A model generated the notes under the pieces. That model had not been told where the DNA came from. It worked only from the letters and a program-made list of their open reading frames with translations, and searched no databases. Both the position numbers and the translations under genes were made by a program. A stretch of 64,000 nt of DNA from Microvirga mediterraneensis (GTDB lineage Bacteria; Pseudomonadota; Alphaproteobacteria; Rhizobiales; Beijerinckiaceae): NCBI RefSeq assembly GCF_013520865.1, contig NZ_JACDXJ010000002.1:62001-126000 (forward strand). Direction: 5' to 3'. Below, piece after piece: positions 34,994-42,063 of this stretch; position 1 is the first letter of the stretch; each line of letters opens with the position of its first letter.

Positions 34994-35391
34994 TTCTCAC
35001 CTGCCTTCGGAATTGCATGTTTCATAGGCTGATTGAAGAGGTACTTAGTGACGAGGTAAGCGAGGCCAAACACCTGAGTGAGTACGGCCGGGAAGAGAAT
35101 CTTCAAAAGACCTGCATCCAAGGTGATGGTGCCGCTCCCAAGGAGCAGCAGGAGAATGAACGCCGCGACAACTTCAAAGCTGACGAGGCCAAATATGAGC
35201 TTCGCATAAAGGGATCGAAGCCGCCGTTCCTCGTCCATTTGCTGTGTCCAGACGGACAGGTAGGCGCGAACGCGTTCGCGTCCCTCCCACTCGTCAAAGC
35301 TGTTGGGCTGCCAAGTGGATGGGTCTCCTGGAGTAACCTCGCCAAGCACTTCCGTGCGAATCGAGGGCTTGGCGATATCGAGCGGCTTCAT
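34990..35391 (-). CDS. Small membrane protein with two helices, middle gene of the operon
   Basis: A 133-aa protein with a cytoplasmic-looking N-terminal half rich in charged residues (EWEGRERVRAYLSVWTQQMD) and two hydrophobic segments at about 66-88 (IFGLVSFEVVAAFILLLLLG) and 97-118 (ILFPAVLTQVFGLAYLVTKYL), then a short basic tail. The start overlaps the ImmA-like gene stop by 4 bases (ATGA), as does its own stop with the next gene. Small two-helix proteins in defence loci are often membrane effectors; here that is inference from context only. Confidence 0.7.
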   Translation of the reverse strand: MKPLDIAKPSIRTEVLGEVTPGDPSTWQPNSFDEWEGRERVRAYLSVWTQQMDEERRLRSLYAKLIFGLVSFEVVAAFILLLLLGSGTITLDAGLLKILFPAVLTQVFGLAYLVTKYLFNQPMKHAIPKAGEK

Positions 35392-35906
35392 TGATCAATG
35401 AGCCCAAGCTGATTGAGACGGAGAGCCATGGCCTGTCGCGATACTTGGAACCATTCTGCCATACCGTCGACATCCCGGATCTCGGGCCAGCGGTCTCTTA
35501 CAACGCTCGAGGGCATGAGAATGGCGGCGGCAAAGACATTGGCCTCCCACTCCCGCCGCCGTTCTTCGTTCCAGGGCTCGTCTGGGTCCGTGATCGTGCG
35601 GAAGTTGTCCTCATCGTCTATGAACTCGCCTTCACCCGCAGCCAGATGCAAGACGAAGTGTCCGAGTTCGTGAGCGACCGTGAACCGCTTTCGAACAGGG
35701 CGGTCGTCAACATCGACGTAAATGGTGGAAGCACCTCCACGTCTTGCGATCAGTCCGTGAATGCCAGGCTCCGAGAATTTGGAATTAAAGATGCGGACGC
35801 CCATTCGGTTCGCCAGCTGGACGGGGTCGGTTGGTCCGTCTCCAGCCACGTGTTCCCGCAGGATCTCCTCCGCAACCTGTTCGATTTCTGCCCGTCTGCG
35901 GCTCAT
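35388..35906 (-). CDS. ImmA/IrrE-family zinc metallopeptidase
   Basis: A 172-aa metallopeptidase of the type that cleaves repressors (ImmA of ICEBs1, IrrE/PprI of Deinococcus). The zinc site HELGH is at residues 79-83 (FTVAHELGHFVLHL), with a third ligand Glu near 121 in EWEANVFAAAILMP. The N-terminal helix region LREHVAGDGPTDPVQLANRMGV is the usual pre-catalytic part. The C-terminus (DVDGMAEWFQVSRQAMALRLNQLGLI) looks like a helix-turn-helix-style tail common in this family. It is coupled to the downstream membrane-protein gene and starts 9 bases after the kinase gene, so it belongs to the same operon. Confidence 0.88.
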   Translation of the reverse strand: MSRRRAEIEQVAEEILREHVAGDGPTDPVQLANRMGVRIFNSKFSEPGIHGLIARRGGASTIYVDVDDRPVRKRFTVAHELGHFVLHLAAGEGEFIDDEDNFRTITDPDEPWNEERRREWEANVFAAAILMPSSVVRDRWPEIRDVDGMAEWFQVSRQAMALRLNQLGLIDQ

Positions 35907-35915
35907 GGGGATCCT

Positions 35916-36497
35916 CTACGTCGTAAGGCGGCTGGCAAGCTGCCCGACGAGATCCTCCAATGGCTTGGAGGAGTCAAACAGGTGTACCGCGCCGCCTGCT
36001 CCAATAGCATAAATGGCAGCCACGCTGGCTTGGAGGGCGGTGTGTAGGTTCGCTTCAAACTCTGTAGGTGTCGGGCGCCCGCCAGATTCCTTTTCAATCC
36101 GCTGGATGGTTACATCCGGTGGAGTGTAGAGCACCCAAATCTGAGTCGCCTGTAAGGCCGCAAACTGGGAAATATGGAAAGGAGTTATCCGAAATCCGTA
36201 GTCTTCTTTTGTTACGGGGTGGCTATCTATGAGGACGTGCGAAGTGGGCTTTCGGCTTTGCACGAAATCGAGAAGTATTTTGTCCAAGTCTGCGATATCT
36301 TGTGGCGTGATAATATTTGATGATTGCTCGCGGATAGTAGCTTGTTCGATCGCAGTGCTATGCTTTTTGTTTACATGCCTTGTGAGTTCTGCCCCGTACT
36401 CAAACACCGACAGATTGCGGACTCTTTGCTGTAGCGCTCGACTGATAGAGCTCTTGCCTGCGGCAGGAGCTCCCGTCAAATAAATCACCTCACCCAT
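35916..36497 (-). CDS. P-loop NTPase, nucleotide- or small-molecule-kinase-like
   Basis: A 193-aa protein with Walker A at residues about 9-17 (LTGAPAAGKSSISRAL) directly after a short first strand, the AAA_33/adenylate-kinase-like layout. A candidate Walker B is HVLIDSHPV, and the lid-like region carries ESGGRPTPTEFE. It is the first gene of the minus-strand operon. Its base composition is clearly more AT-rich than its neighbours, which suggests recent acquisition. The substrate is unknown; it could phosphorylate a nucleotide, a protein or a small signal. Confidence 0.7.
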   Translation of the reverse strand: MGEVIYLTGAPAAGKSSISRALQQRVRNLSVFEYGAELTRHVNKKHSTAIEQATIREQSSNIITPQDIADLDKILLDFVQSRKPTSHVLIDSHPVTKEDYGFRITPFHISQFAALQATQIWVLYTPPDVTIQRIEKESGGRPTPTEFEANLHTALQASVAAIYAIGAGGAVHLFDSSKPLEDLVGQLASRLTT

Positions 36498-36752
36498 AGG
36501 GCATTCCCATTAGAATTAGATCGCAAGTAGCATCGCCGAAAGCCTGCTGGGTGTCCAATCCTACCTTAGGTCTCTTTGGAAGCGCCAAGGCGCTTCGCTG
36601 GCAGTAATCCCCGATCTCTGGCTTACCCGGTATTCGCTCCGCTTGATGGTGGTGACCTGACTTCTAAGGGCAGAGTTCTGAACGGGTTCCGAACGGCTGT
36701 GCCCTCAAGGGTACAGCCAATCCGCCGAAGATGGGCATAGTAGCCCGAGATG

Positions 36753-36828
36753 GGGCCTGTAGCTCAATGGTTAGAGCCGGCCGCTCATAACGGTCTGGCT
36801 CCCGGTTCGAGTCCGGGCGGGCCCACCA
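36753..36828 (+). tRNA. tRNA with CAT anticodon (Met or lysidine-type Ile2)
   Basis: Complete cloverleaf: acceptor GGGCCTG paired with CGGGCCC, D stem GCTC/GAGC, anticodon stem GGCCG/CGGTC with loop CTCATAA (anticodon at 36786-36788), T stem CCCGG/CCGGG, and encoded CCA at 36826-36828. Whether it is elongator methionine or isoleucine (CAU read as lysidine-AU) cannot be settled by eye. Confidence 0.92.
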
Positions 36829-36831
36829 GAT

Positions 36832-36916
36832 GCGGACGTGGCGAAATTGGTAGACGCAAGGGACTTAAAGTCCCTCGAGCTTGCTCGTACGGGTTCGACC
36901 CCCGTCGTCCGCACCA
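36832..36916 (+). tRNA. tRNA-Leu (TAA anticodon)
   Basis: Class II tRNA of 85 nt: acceptor GCGGACG paired with CGTCCGC, anticodon stem AGGGA/TCCCT with loop CTTAAAG (anticodon TAA at 36866-36868), long variable arm (CGAGCTTGCTCG), T arm GGGTTCGACCCC and encoded CCA. It follows the CAT tRNA after 3 bases, so they are co-transcribed. Confidence 0.95.
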
Positions 36917-36934
36917 ATCAGAGCGAGATAGTAA

Positions 36935-37231
36935 TCAGATTTGAGCAAGGATCCGGGCCATGTCCCGGTCGCCCTTCTTGTACTGAGGGCGTGGGGCCTC
37001 GGATGGTTCGTCAAGGATCTGTAGACCGCGCGTTTCATCGAGCCGGAGTAGCTTCCAGCCGGCACGCTCACCGCTGACACTGCCGCCACGAACCTGCCAA
37101 ACGCGCATGACGGCGTGGCCCTTGGGCGTATATCCGCAGGCGTGCACTTCGACGACCCGAATATAGCCGTCATATCGGATCTCAAGCCTGCGCCCAGATC
37201 TCAAGGCATCAACCGCTGTTTGGATGAGCAA
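36935..37231 (-). CDS. Small WYL-like protein
   Basis: A 98-aa protein with a beta-rich core: RRLEIRYDGYIRVVEVHACGYTPKG and MRVWQVRGGSVSGERAGWKLLRLDE. The IxYxGxxRxVEVH...W...GWKLxRLDE pattern resembles a stand-alone WYL-type ligand-binding domain. No DNA-binding part is present. Such small proteins may sense nucleotides or nucleic acid in defence regions, but that is inference. It converges with the tRNA-Leu gene, leaving 18 bases between them. Confidence 0.6.
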   Translation of the reverse strand: MLIQTAVDALRSGRRLEIRYDGYIRVVEVHACGYTPKGHAVMRVWQVRGGSVSGERAGWKLLRLDETRGLQILDEPSEAPRPQYKKGDRDMARILAQI

Positions 37232-37260
37232 GGGGAACTCCGACTAGATTCCGATGTGCT

Positions 37261-37674
37261 TTAGAGTGGAAGCTGTTTGATGCGGCTGCTCTTGCTCATT
37301 GGGACCTCGAAAAGGAACGGAGCACTAGTCAGCTTCACAAACTGCTCGATGTCTGGCCAGCGCCATAGGAGGAATGAGGCCTGCTGGTTCAGGGGCGTCT
37401 TCTGGTAGGCTGGGGCAAGCACGAAGCCCCTGAGATGCGCCTGCCGAAAAGCTGCGCGCTCGGCCGGATTCTTCTGTATCCGGGTGTCCCCGGTAACAAT
37501 GATCCACGTCTCCGACTTGTCCTCACCCAGCATCTTGATCCACTCAACGTCTTTGGCGTTTCGCCCGCAGGGGAGATCCTTGATGTGGGAGGCGCTGTGT
37601 CCGTAATGCTGGACAAAGCCATCGACCGTAGTCGCCAGCGTCGGTGATGTGCAGTTGTCGAAAAAGACCTTCAA
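37261..37674 (-). CDS. PIN-like toxin, VapC45 type
   Basis: A 137-aa PIN-like protein. The acidic residues typical of the fold are in the first strand (MKVFFDNCTSP), in KDVEWIKMLGED and in IIVTGDTRIQKNPAERAAF. VapC45 of Mycobacterium tuberculosis is of similar length and pairs with a long DUF433-like antitoxin, as here. Its start overlaps the upstream antitoxin-like gene by 4 bases (ATGA). Predicted activity is RNA cleavage by a metal-dependent nuclease, neutralised by the partner. Confidence 0.7.
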   Translation of the reverse strand: MKVFFDNCTSPTLATTVDGFVQHYGHSASHIKDLPCGRNAKDVEWIKMLGEDKSETWIIVTGDTRIQKNPAERAAFRQAHLRGFVLAPAYQKTPLNQQASFLLWRWPDIEQFVKLTSAPFLFEVPMSKSSRIKQLPL

Positions 37675-38375
37675 GCTGCGTTCCGACGTTCCATCTCGTC
37701 CACGAAAGCAACTGCACGCTTCACAGCCCGGACCGGAACATCCCAGCCTCGAGCGGCTGCCTCAATGGAGCCCTCAGCCTCCGCGGCTGCGGCAAGAACC
37801 TCGGCCGGGACTGATGTCTCAGCCTCGATCGGGCGCCCAAAAGACCGAGCGGGATCGATCACAATGGATTTCGCCTTCCCAAGCACCCACCATCGAGCCG
37901 GAGCTCCGTCGTCACCGAATTCGATGTTGCTAAGGCTGCGCTCCATGACTTCTCGGAACGTGTACTGATTCTTGAAAAGGTCGATGAGCTGCGTTTCACC
38001 CTCTTCCGTCACGATCTGGAGAAAGACGGAGCGGCCGTCGGTCCGAAATCGGCTGGTCGAGAGAGGACGCTCATCCCCGATGATCTTGCGGGCTCGCTGG
38101 ATCGCTAGGCGCACCTTCTGAGCGCTCAGGCCGCGCTCAATGAAGGCGGAGGCCACCCTGATCTCCATAAGGTCTCGGAAACCCAAGGCAATCCCCTGGT
38201 CCCCAAGATCCACTTGGGGTTCCCACAGAGGATCGTAGTGCTTTCCGCTGATCTCGTGCCCTCGAAGCCAGCGCAGGATCTTGGCCGATGACACTTGGAC
38301 AAGCCTCGCCGCCTCGGCCGGGGTGTACAGGCCGATCCCGATAAGATTGTCAGGCGCGTGGTGGCTCACGGTCAT
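37671..38375 (-). CDS. DUF433/MerR-like antitoxin, VapB45 type
   Basis: A 234-aa protein from the ATG at 38375. The N-terminus is a winged-helix domain (GLYTPAEAARLVQVSSAKILRWLRGH) of MerR-like appearance, the centre carries a dimerisation part (ALGFRDLMEIRVASAFIERGLSAQKVRLAIQRARKI), and the C-terminus has a DUF433 segment (AAARGWDVPVRAVKRAVAFVDEMER). This is the architecture of VapB45-like antitoxins, and the overlapping downstream gene is the PIN toxin. The ribosome site (CGGAG) is only 3 bases from the ATG, so a slightly different start is possible. Self-repression is expected. Confidence 0.72.
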   Translation of the reverse strand: MTVSHHAPDNLIGIGLYTPAEAARLVQVSSAKILRWLRGHEISGKHYDPLWEPQVDLGDQGIALGFRDLMEIRVASAFIERGLSAQKVRLAIQRARKIIGDERPLSTSRFRTDGRSVFLQIVTEEGETQLIDLFKNQYTFREVMERSLSNIEFGDDGAPARWWVLGKAKSIVIDPARSFGRPIEAETSVPAEVLAAAAEAEGSIEAAARGWDVPVRAVKRAVAFVDEMERRNAA

Positions 38376-38395
38376 AGTCTCCGAGCGGATAGATG

Positions 38396-38596
38396 TTAGG
38401 AAGCTGGGCGTGTCGTCAAGGGTGCAAAAGAGCCCCATTTGTCAGCCGAGATCAGAATGGCAACGGCTGCCTTACGGCAGCTCGTGCACCGAAGCCTCCG
38501 GCCGATAAGGTCGGCGGGCGCTCTATGAATAGTCGCCCTGTGGCCGCATTGGCACTCGGTCCTCAGATCACGCGGGAAGGTGCTGGCAGGCGCCAC
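38396..38596 (-). CDS. Small zinc-ribbon-like protein
   Basis: From a GTG at 38596 the frame gives 66 aa with the pattern ECQCGHRATI...LRCTSCRKAAV, two CxC/CxxC knuckles as in a treble-clef or zinc-ribbon fold. The open frame extends about 40 codons upstream without an ATG (PSRADLRAQSARAIAEYRK), so the gene may be longer and use a non-standard start, or be 5'-truncated. It ends 21 bases before the antitoxin start and may be the first gene of that transcript. Confidence 0.4.
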   Translation of the reverse strand: MAPASTFPRDLRTECQCGHRATIHRAPADLIGRRLRCTSCRKAAVAILISADKWGSFAPLTTRPAS

Positions 38597-39600
38597 CGCG
38601 GGGGACTCTGACTTTGGTGTGGATCGGGCAGAGGAGGCGGCAGGAGCCTTGCTGCCGGGCTTTCGATATTCCGCTATGGCCCGCGCCGACTGGGCGCGCA
38701 GGTCCGCCCTGGACGGACACTGCGGCTGCCCTGGAACTCCACCGGCACCTCAAGCTCATAGACCCTCAGTGGGCGGAAGCGCTCGTGGTTCATCTTCGAC
38801 ATCAGACGGCTCCCGCATCCGGTCTGCAGGATCGGTTCATCCAACATTGCCCCATTCGCAGCTCCCAGGACGAGACCCACGGATCCGCCGGGAAGGATCG
38901 CGTTTCCGGGTATCCCCGGCGCCGCCTGCTCGGTGAGCACCATTTTCACGAGCAGGGAACTTGGTTGGTGTCCTTGGGCCTCGGTGTGAGCCCGCGAACT
39001 ATGTCTTTCGACTGATTGTCACAACGCATGGCGAGCGAGGACTGATCTCACGGCGTGATAGGCCATTCTCTGCTGGCGTAAAGCTGCCGCACACCAGACC
39101 TCCGACGCGATTCCTGGCATTCGAACCCCAGGATTAAGCGGCAACCAAGACATTTCTGGCGCTGGGCCCCGGCTGAAGCTCGCGAGAGCCTTCCTTGTTT
39201 GGCATGCTCTCGACGAGGAGACTAACACGCGTGACCTGACGGGCTCGCAAAGGCTGACTTATGGCACCTTTGAAACTGAGCCAAATATCTGATCAGCGGC
39301 ATGGGTCCATCGTCAGTTGTTAACCACGTTTGATTCGGCGCTCATGAGTCATAATGCAGAGTCACGATCACGCTGCGGGCGAACTACTACGCACTCCCGA
39401 ATCAAGTGGGTAAGTTCCGATCGTGCGGAACCGGTCTTTTACATGCGAATTGATTCGGCCTTTTCGGCTAAATGATTCTGACTAAAGAAGTTTCCCACCG
39501 CTGAATCGATCTATTGTGAATGGATTCTTGACGCGCGACTCCACAGCCAACTCAGAATCGGTCATGTCTCGTAACGGCACGAGTTCAACGGGTGGATGCC
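38597..39600. other. Intergenic region upstream of the RHH and repC genes
   Basis: About 1 kb. Short frames occur on both strands (for example 38674-38949 on the minus strand) but show no domain and no clear codon bias. The right half (39240-39560) is AT-richer and contains several GATTC motifs, twice as TTGATTCGGC; it may be regulatory DNA for the replication genes. I see no clear promoter. Confidence 0.35.
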
Positions 39601-39813
39601 ATGCCTGACGTGAAGGGGATCGAACGGGTTCAACGTTTCCGCAAGTCTCGCCGGGAGCGGGGAGACAAGGAAGTGAACGTCTGGATTCCCGGGCTTCTGA
39701 GCACTGCGATTGACCAAGCGGTCGAGAGTGGTCGTTTCAAGTCCCGTGAGGCAGTCATCACTCATGCCCTCGAAGCCATGTTTGCCGAAAAGGATCGGAA
39801 TGTCGTGACGTAA
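39601..39813 (+). CDS. Ribbon-helix-helix-like small protein
   Basis: A 70-aa basic protein from the ATG at 39601 (a GTG at 39592 is an alternative). The pattern KEVNVWIPGLLSTAIDQAVESGRFKSREAVITHALEAMF is a short strand followed by two helices, as in ribbon-helix-helix DNA-binding proteins such as CopG and ParD. It lies 175 bases upstream of repC on the same strand, with a strong hairpin between them, which suggests a role as copy-number regulator, though an orphan antitoxin is possible. Confidence 0.65.
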   Translation: MPDVKGIERVQRFRKSRRERGDKEVNVWIPGLLSTAIDQAVESGRFKSREAVITHALEAMFAEKDRNVVT

Positions 39814-39825
39814 CCTAGGCAAAGC

Positions 39826-39861
39826 AAAAGGCCCACGAAGCTGGTAACTTCGAGGGCCTTT
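39826..39861. terminator. Strong hairpin between the RHH gene and repC
   Basis: AAAAGGCCC-A-CGAAG pairs with CTTCG-A-GGGCCTTT around a CTGGTAA loop, a stem of about 13 base pairs with one mismatch. On the minus strand it is followed by TTTTGCTTTG, so it may terminate a small antisense RNA. On the plus strand it may end the RHH transcript or attenuate repC. Confidence 0.6.
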
Positions 39862-39987
39862 GGAGAACCACCGAGGGGTGGCCTAAGCGATTGGTTTGCA
39901 CAGTCCTTATGCCATCCCGACAAACTGGCTGTCAAGAGCATCGGTTTCGGTGAACGCTCCCGCTTTGCCCTCAACATGGAGGGTGCG

Positions 39988-41142
39988 ATGCAGCTTGCAT
40001 CGTCAGGAGGCCGGCGGCTGAGACATGCCGCTCTGGCCGCAAGAAAGCTTGCGCTCGAAGCCGAGCGCACGGTGACGCGTAAAGAACTCTCGGCTGCTGC
40101 CCGGGACGCGGGCAAAGCTCTCGACCTCAGGCCAGCCCAGCGGGCGGTCCTGTCCGAGCTCGTCGCCTGCTGGGGCGAGCAGGAATGGGAGCGGCTGCTG
40201 GTGTGGCCGTCCAACGATTACCTGATCAGCCGCACCGGCCTGACCGAGCGGGCGATCCGGCGCATCCTGCGCCAGCTGATCGACCTGCAACTGCTCGCGC
40301 CCAAAGACTCGCCCAATGGCAAGCGCTATGCCGTTAAGGACCAGAGCGGGCAGGTGGTCGACGCCTTCGGGTTCGATCTGACCCCGATCTATGCCCGCCG
40401 GGGCGACTGGGCGGCGCTGCTCATCGAACAGAAGCAACTGCGGGAGGTGCAGAAGCGGGCCTTTGACGAGGTCACCATCTGCCGGCGGGCGGCGGAAGAG
40501 GCGCTGAGCGCCCTGGCGGAGCATTTCCCTGCGGTCGACCGCACCGGGTTCGAGGATGAGCTGAAGCTCTTGCAGGCGCGCACGCCCGCCCGGTCCCGGA
40601 CGACGCTGCCGGCTGACCTGCTGGAGGCCTGGCAGCTGTTGAGAACCCGGGTTGAGGACGCCTTCTATGAAACGGGCAAAGCCGGACTCGGAGTCCGTCA
40701 CATTGATAACAACAACGGATCTCCTAGTGAGCCTTGTAACAAGAGCTTTCCGAAGAAAGCTGAGGCGGTTCGTTCAACCGAACAAACCTCGGAGCACCTA
40801 TCACCGGAATTGATCCTGGAGGCCTGCCCCACCGTGAGCGACTACGGCCAACCGGTGCGGGACCTGGCCGACATCGTCTCCGCCGGGCGCTACCTGCGGG
40901 CAGCCCTCGGGGCACATGAGAGCGCCTGGGCCGAGGCGGTGGAGGACATCGGCACGGTCAGGTCAGCCATTGCGGTGATCTACGTCCTACAGCTCTACGA
41001 GGACGACATGGCCCGGAACGGTGGGGAGAGCCGGATCAAGAACCCGGGCGGCTACTTCCGCGCGCTCACCCGAATGGTGAAATCCGGCAAGATCGATCTC
41101 GCCGTCGAGATCCTGGCCATGAGGAGGCGAAGAATGGCGTAG
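39988..41142 (+). CDS. repC: Plasmid replication initiator RepC
   Basis: Replication initiator of repABC-type plasmids, 384 aa from the ATG at 39988 (ribosome site GGAGGG; an ATG at 39976 is also in frame). The N-terminal winged-helix region reads VWPSNDYLISRTGLTERAIRRILRQLIDLQLLAPKDSPNGKRYAVKD and continues AFGFDLTPIYAR, the RepC signature. The C-terminal half has the usual second domain (YRALGAHESAW-like block and NPGGYFRALTRMVKSGKI). It is about 21 kb from repA-repB, from which it is normally inseparable, so either the operon was split or RepC belongs to a different replicon. Confidence 0.9.
   Translation: MQLASSGGRRLRHAALAARKLALEAERTVTRKELSAAARDAGKALDLRPAQRAVLSELVACWGEQEWERLLVWPSNDYLISRTGLTERAIRRILRQLIDLQLLAPKDSPNGKRYAVKDQSGQVVDAFGFDLTPIYARRGDWAALLIEQKQLREVQKRAFDEVTICRRAAEEALSALAEHFPAVDRTGFEDELKLLQARTPARSRTTLPADLLEAWQLLRTRVEDAFYETGKAGLGVRHIDNNNGSPSEPCNKSFPKKAEAVRSTEQTSEHLSPELILEACPTVSDYGQPVRDLADIVSAGRYLRAALGAHESAWAEAVEDIGTVRSAIAVIYVLQLYEDDMARNGGESRIKNPGGYFRALTRMVKSGKIDLAVEILAMRRRRMA
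40690..40800. other. AT-rich segment inside repC, possible oriV
   Basis: Within repC the stretch encoding HIDNNNGSPSEPCNKSFPKK and the following Ser/Thr-rich part is clearly lower in GC than the rest of the gene. In repABC plasmids the origin lies in such an AT-rich part of repC. No iterons were seen, and the assignment is inference. Confidence 0.35.
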
Positions 41143-41297
41143 GGAGGGGAAGCGTGCGCGTCGAGATGACGACTGGCCAGCGTACCTGGGGTCAGAGAGC
41201 GGTAATAGCAGGGTGCATCACGGATGTGAATCGTTGATGCCCAAAGGATTCAGGACTTTGATTGGACCTCGTCCAGGCGCCTGCGCGACACTGGCGC

Positions 41298-41621
41298 ATG
41301 GCTCAAGACACAATCCAATACCTGGTCCTGCACAGGTGTGATCCAAGCTGCAACATGGCTCGCTACTATGTCCTGGCGATCGAGCCCAGCTTGTTCGGTG
41401 ATGTGACACTGATCTGCGAGTGGGGCCGCATCGGTCAGCCGGGGCAGAGGAGGATCGAACTCTACGAAAACCAATCAAGTGCAAGGGAAGCCCTCGAAAC
41501 CTGGCTTCAGCGAAAGCGTCGCCGCGGCTATCTACTGCGAAGCGGGCAGGGACAAGAACAATCTCGGGGACGTTCAGTTCACCAGGTCATCTTCGAAATT
41601 GGAGCGCTTCTCCCATGCTGA
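41298..41621 (+). CDS. WGR-domain protein
   Basis: A 107-aa protein whose core (RYYVLAIEPSLFGDVTLICEWGRIGQPGQRRIELYENQSSA) is a WGR domain with the namesake Trp-Gly-Arg. It ends in a helix LETWLQRKRRRGY, typical of stand-alone family members. WGR domains occur in PARP-like and DNA-damage proteins and alone on many rhizobial plasmids, where they probably bind nucleic acid. The start chosen is the ATG at 41298. The gene converges with the next one. Confidence 0.8.
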   Translation: MAQDTIQYLVLHRCDPSCNMARYYVLAIEPSLFGDVTLICEWGRIGQPGQRRIELYENQSSAREALETWLQRKRRRGYLLRSGQGQEQSRGRSVHQVIFEIGALLPC

Positions 41622-41631
41622 TTTGATCGAC

Positions 41632-41889
41632 TTATGCGAACGGGTTTTTGACCTGCTGCGGCGTTTCCTCTGGGCCGATTTCATCAGGCAAGGCTTCATC
41701 CTGCTCCAGGGCCTTCACGATAGCGTCAACCGCCGCTTTCAACGCCTTTGCCTGCTTAAGGCCGCTCTTGTCGCGCGTTATGTCGAGTGAGCCATAAAGA
41801 GCGACTTTGTCCCTGCCGTTTTCAATGGTGAACTCGCCAATGCTGAGCGAGGTGCTGTCATCTGAGAACGGCTGAAACTTCTTATTCAT
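41632..41889 (-). CDS. Conserved-looking hypothetical protein
   Basis: An 85-aa soluble protein. The first 50 residues look like a beta-rich unit (LSIGEFTIENGRDKVALYGSLDITRDKSGL), followed by a helix (KQAKALKAAVDAIVKALEQ) and an acidic Pro-rich tail. The codon use and clean start (ATG at 41889) suggest a real gene. I recognise no family and give no function. Confidence 0.55.
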   Translation of the reverse strand: MNKKFQPFSDDSTSLSIGEFTIENGRDKVALYGSLDITRDKSGLKQAKALKAAVDAIVKALEQDEALPDEIGPEETPQQVKNPFA

Positions 41890-41892
41890 GGG

Positions 41893-42005
41893 CTGCGTTC
41901 AAACTGATCAATGGCCTCAAGGATGGACGTTTGTTTTGGGCCAATGGCCAAATGGCTCCTCTGCGGGATCCAGACGGACAGGTCATCGCGTTCGTGAAGG
42001 TTGTG
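41893..42005 (+). pseudogene. PAS/PAC-domain remnant split by IS21
   Basis: The plus strand reads GLKDGRLFWANGQMAPLRDP and DGQVIAFVKVV up to the IS21, and after the IS21 (44329-44355) continues KVVQDHSA with a stop. The FWANGxMxPLRDPDGxVxxFxKVxQD pattern is the end of a PAS/PAC domain as in sensor kinases. The upstream portion is missing. This dates the IS21 insertion to after the loss or during decay. Confidence 0.6.
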
Positions 42006-42063
42006 TCAATGCCGTTTGAATCGTCCCCAGAAGCGCCGAAGTAAAATTCCCCACTTGTGCCGC

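Noticed and set aside
38674..38949. 91-codon minus-strand frame as a gene
   Set aside because: Part of its product looks protein-like, but no domain, no ribosome site and a competing plus-strand frame leave it unsupported.
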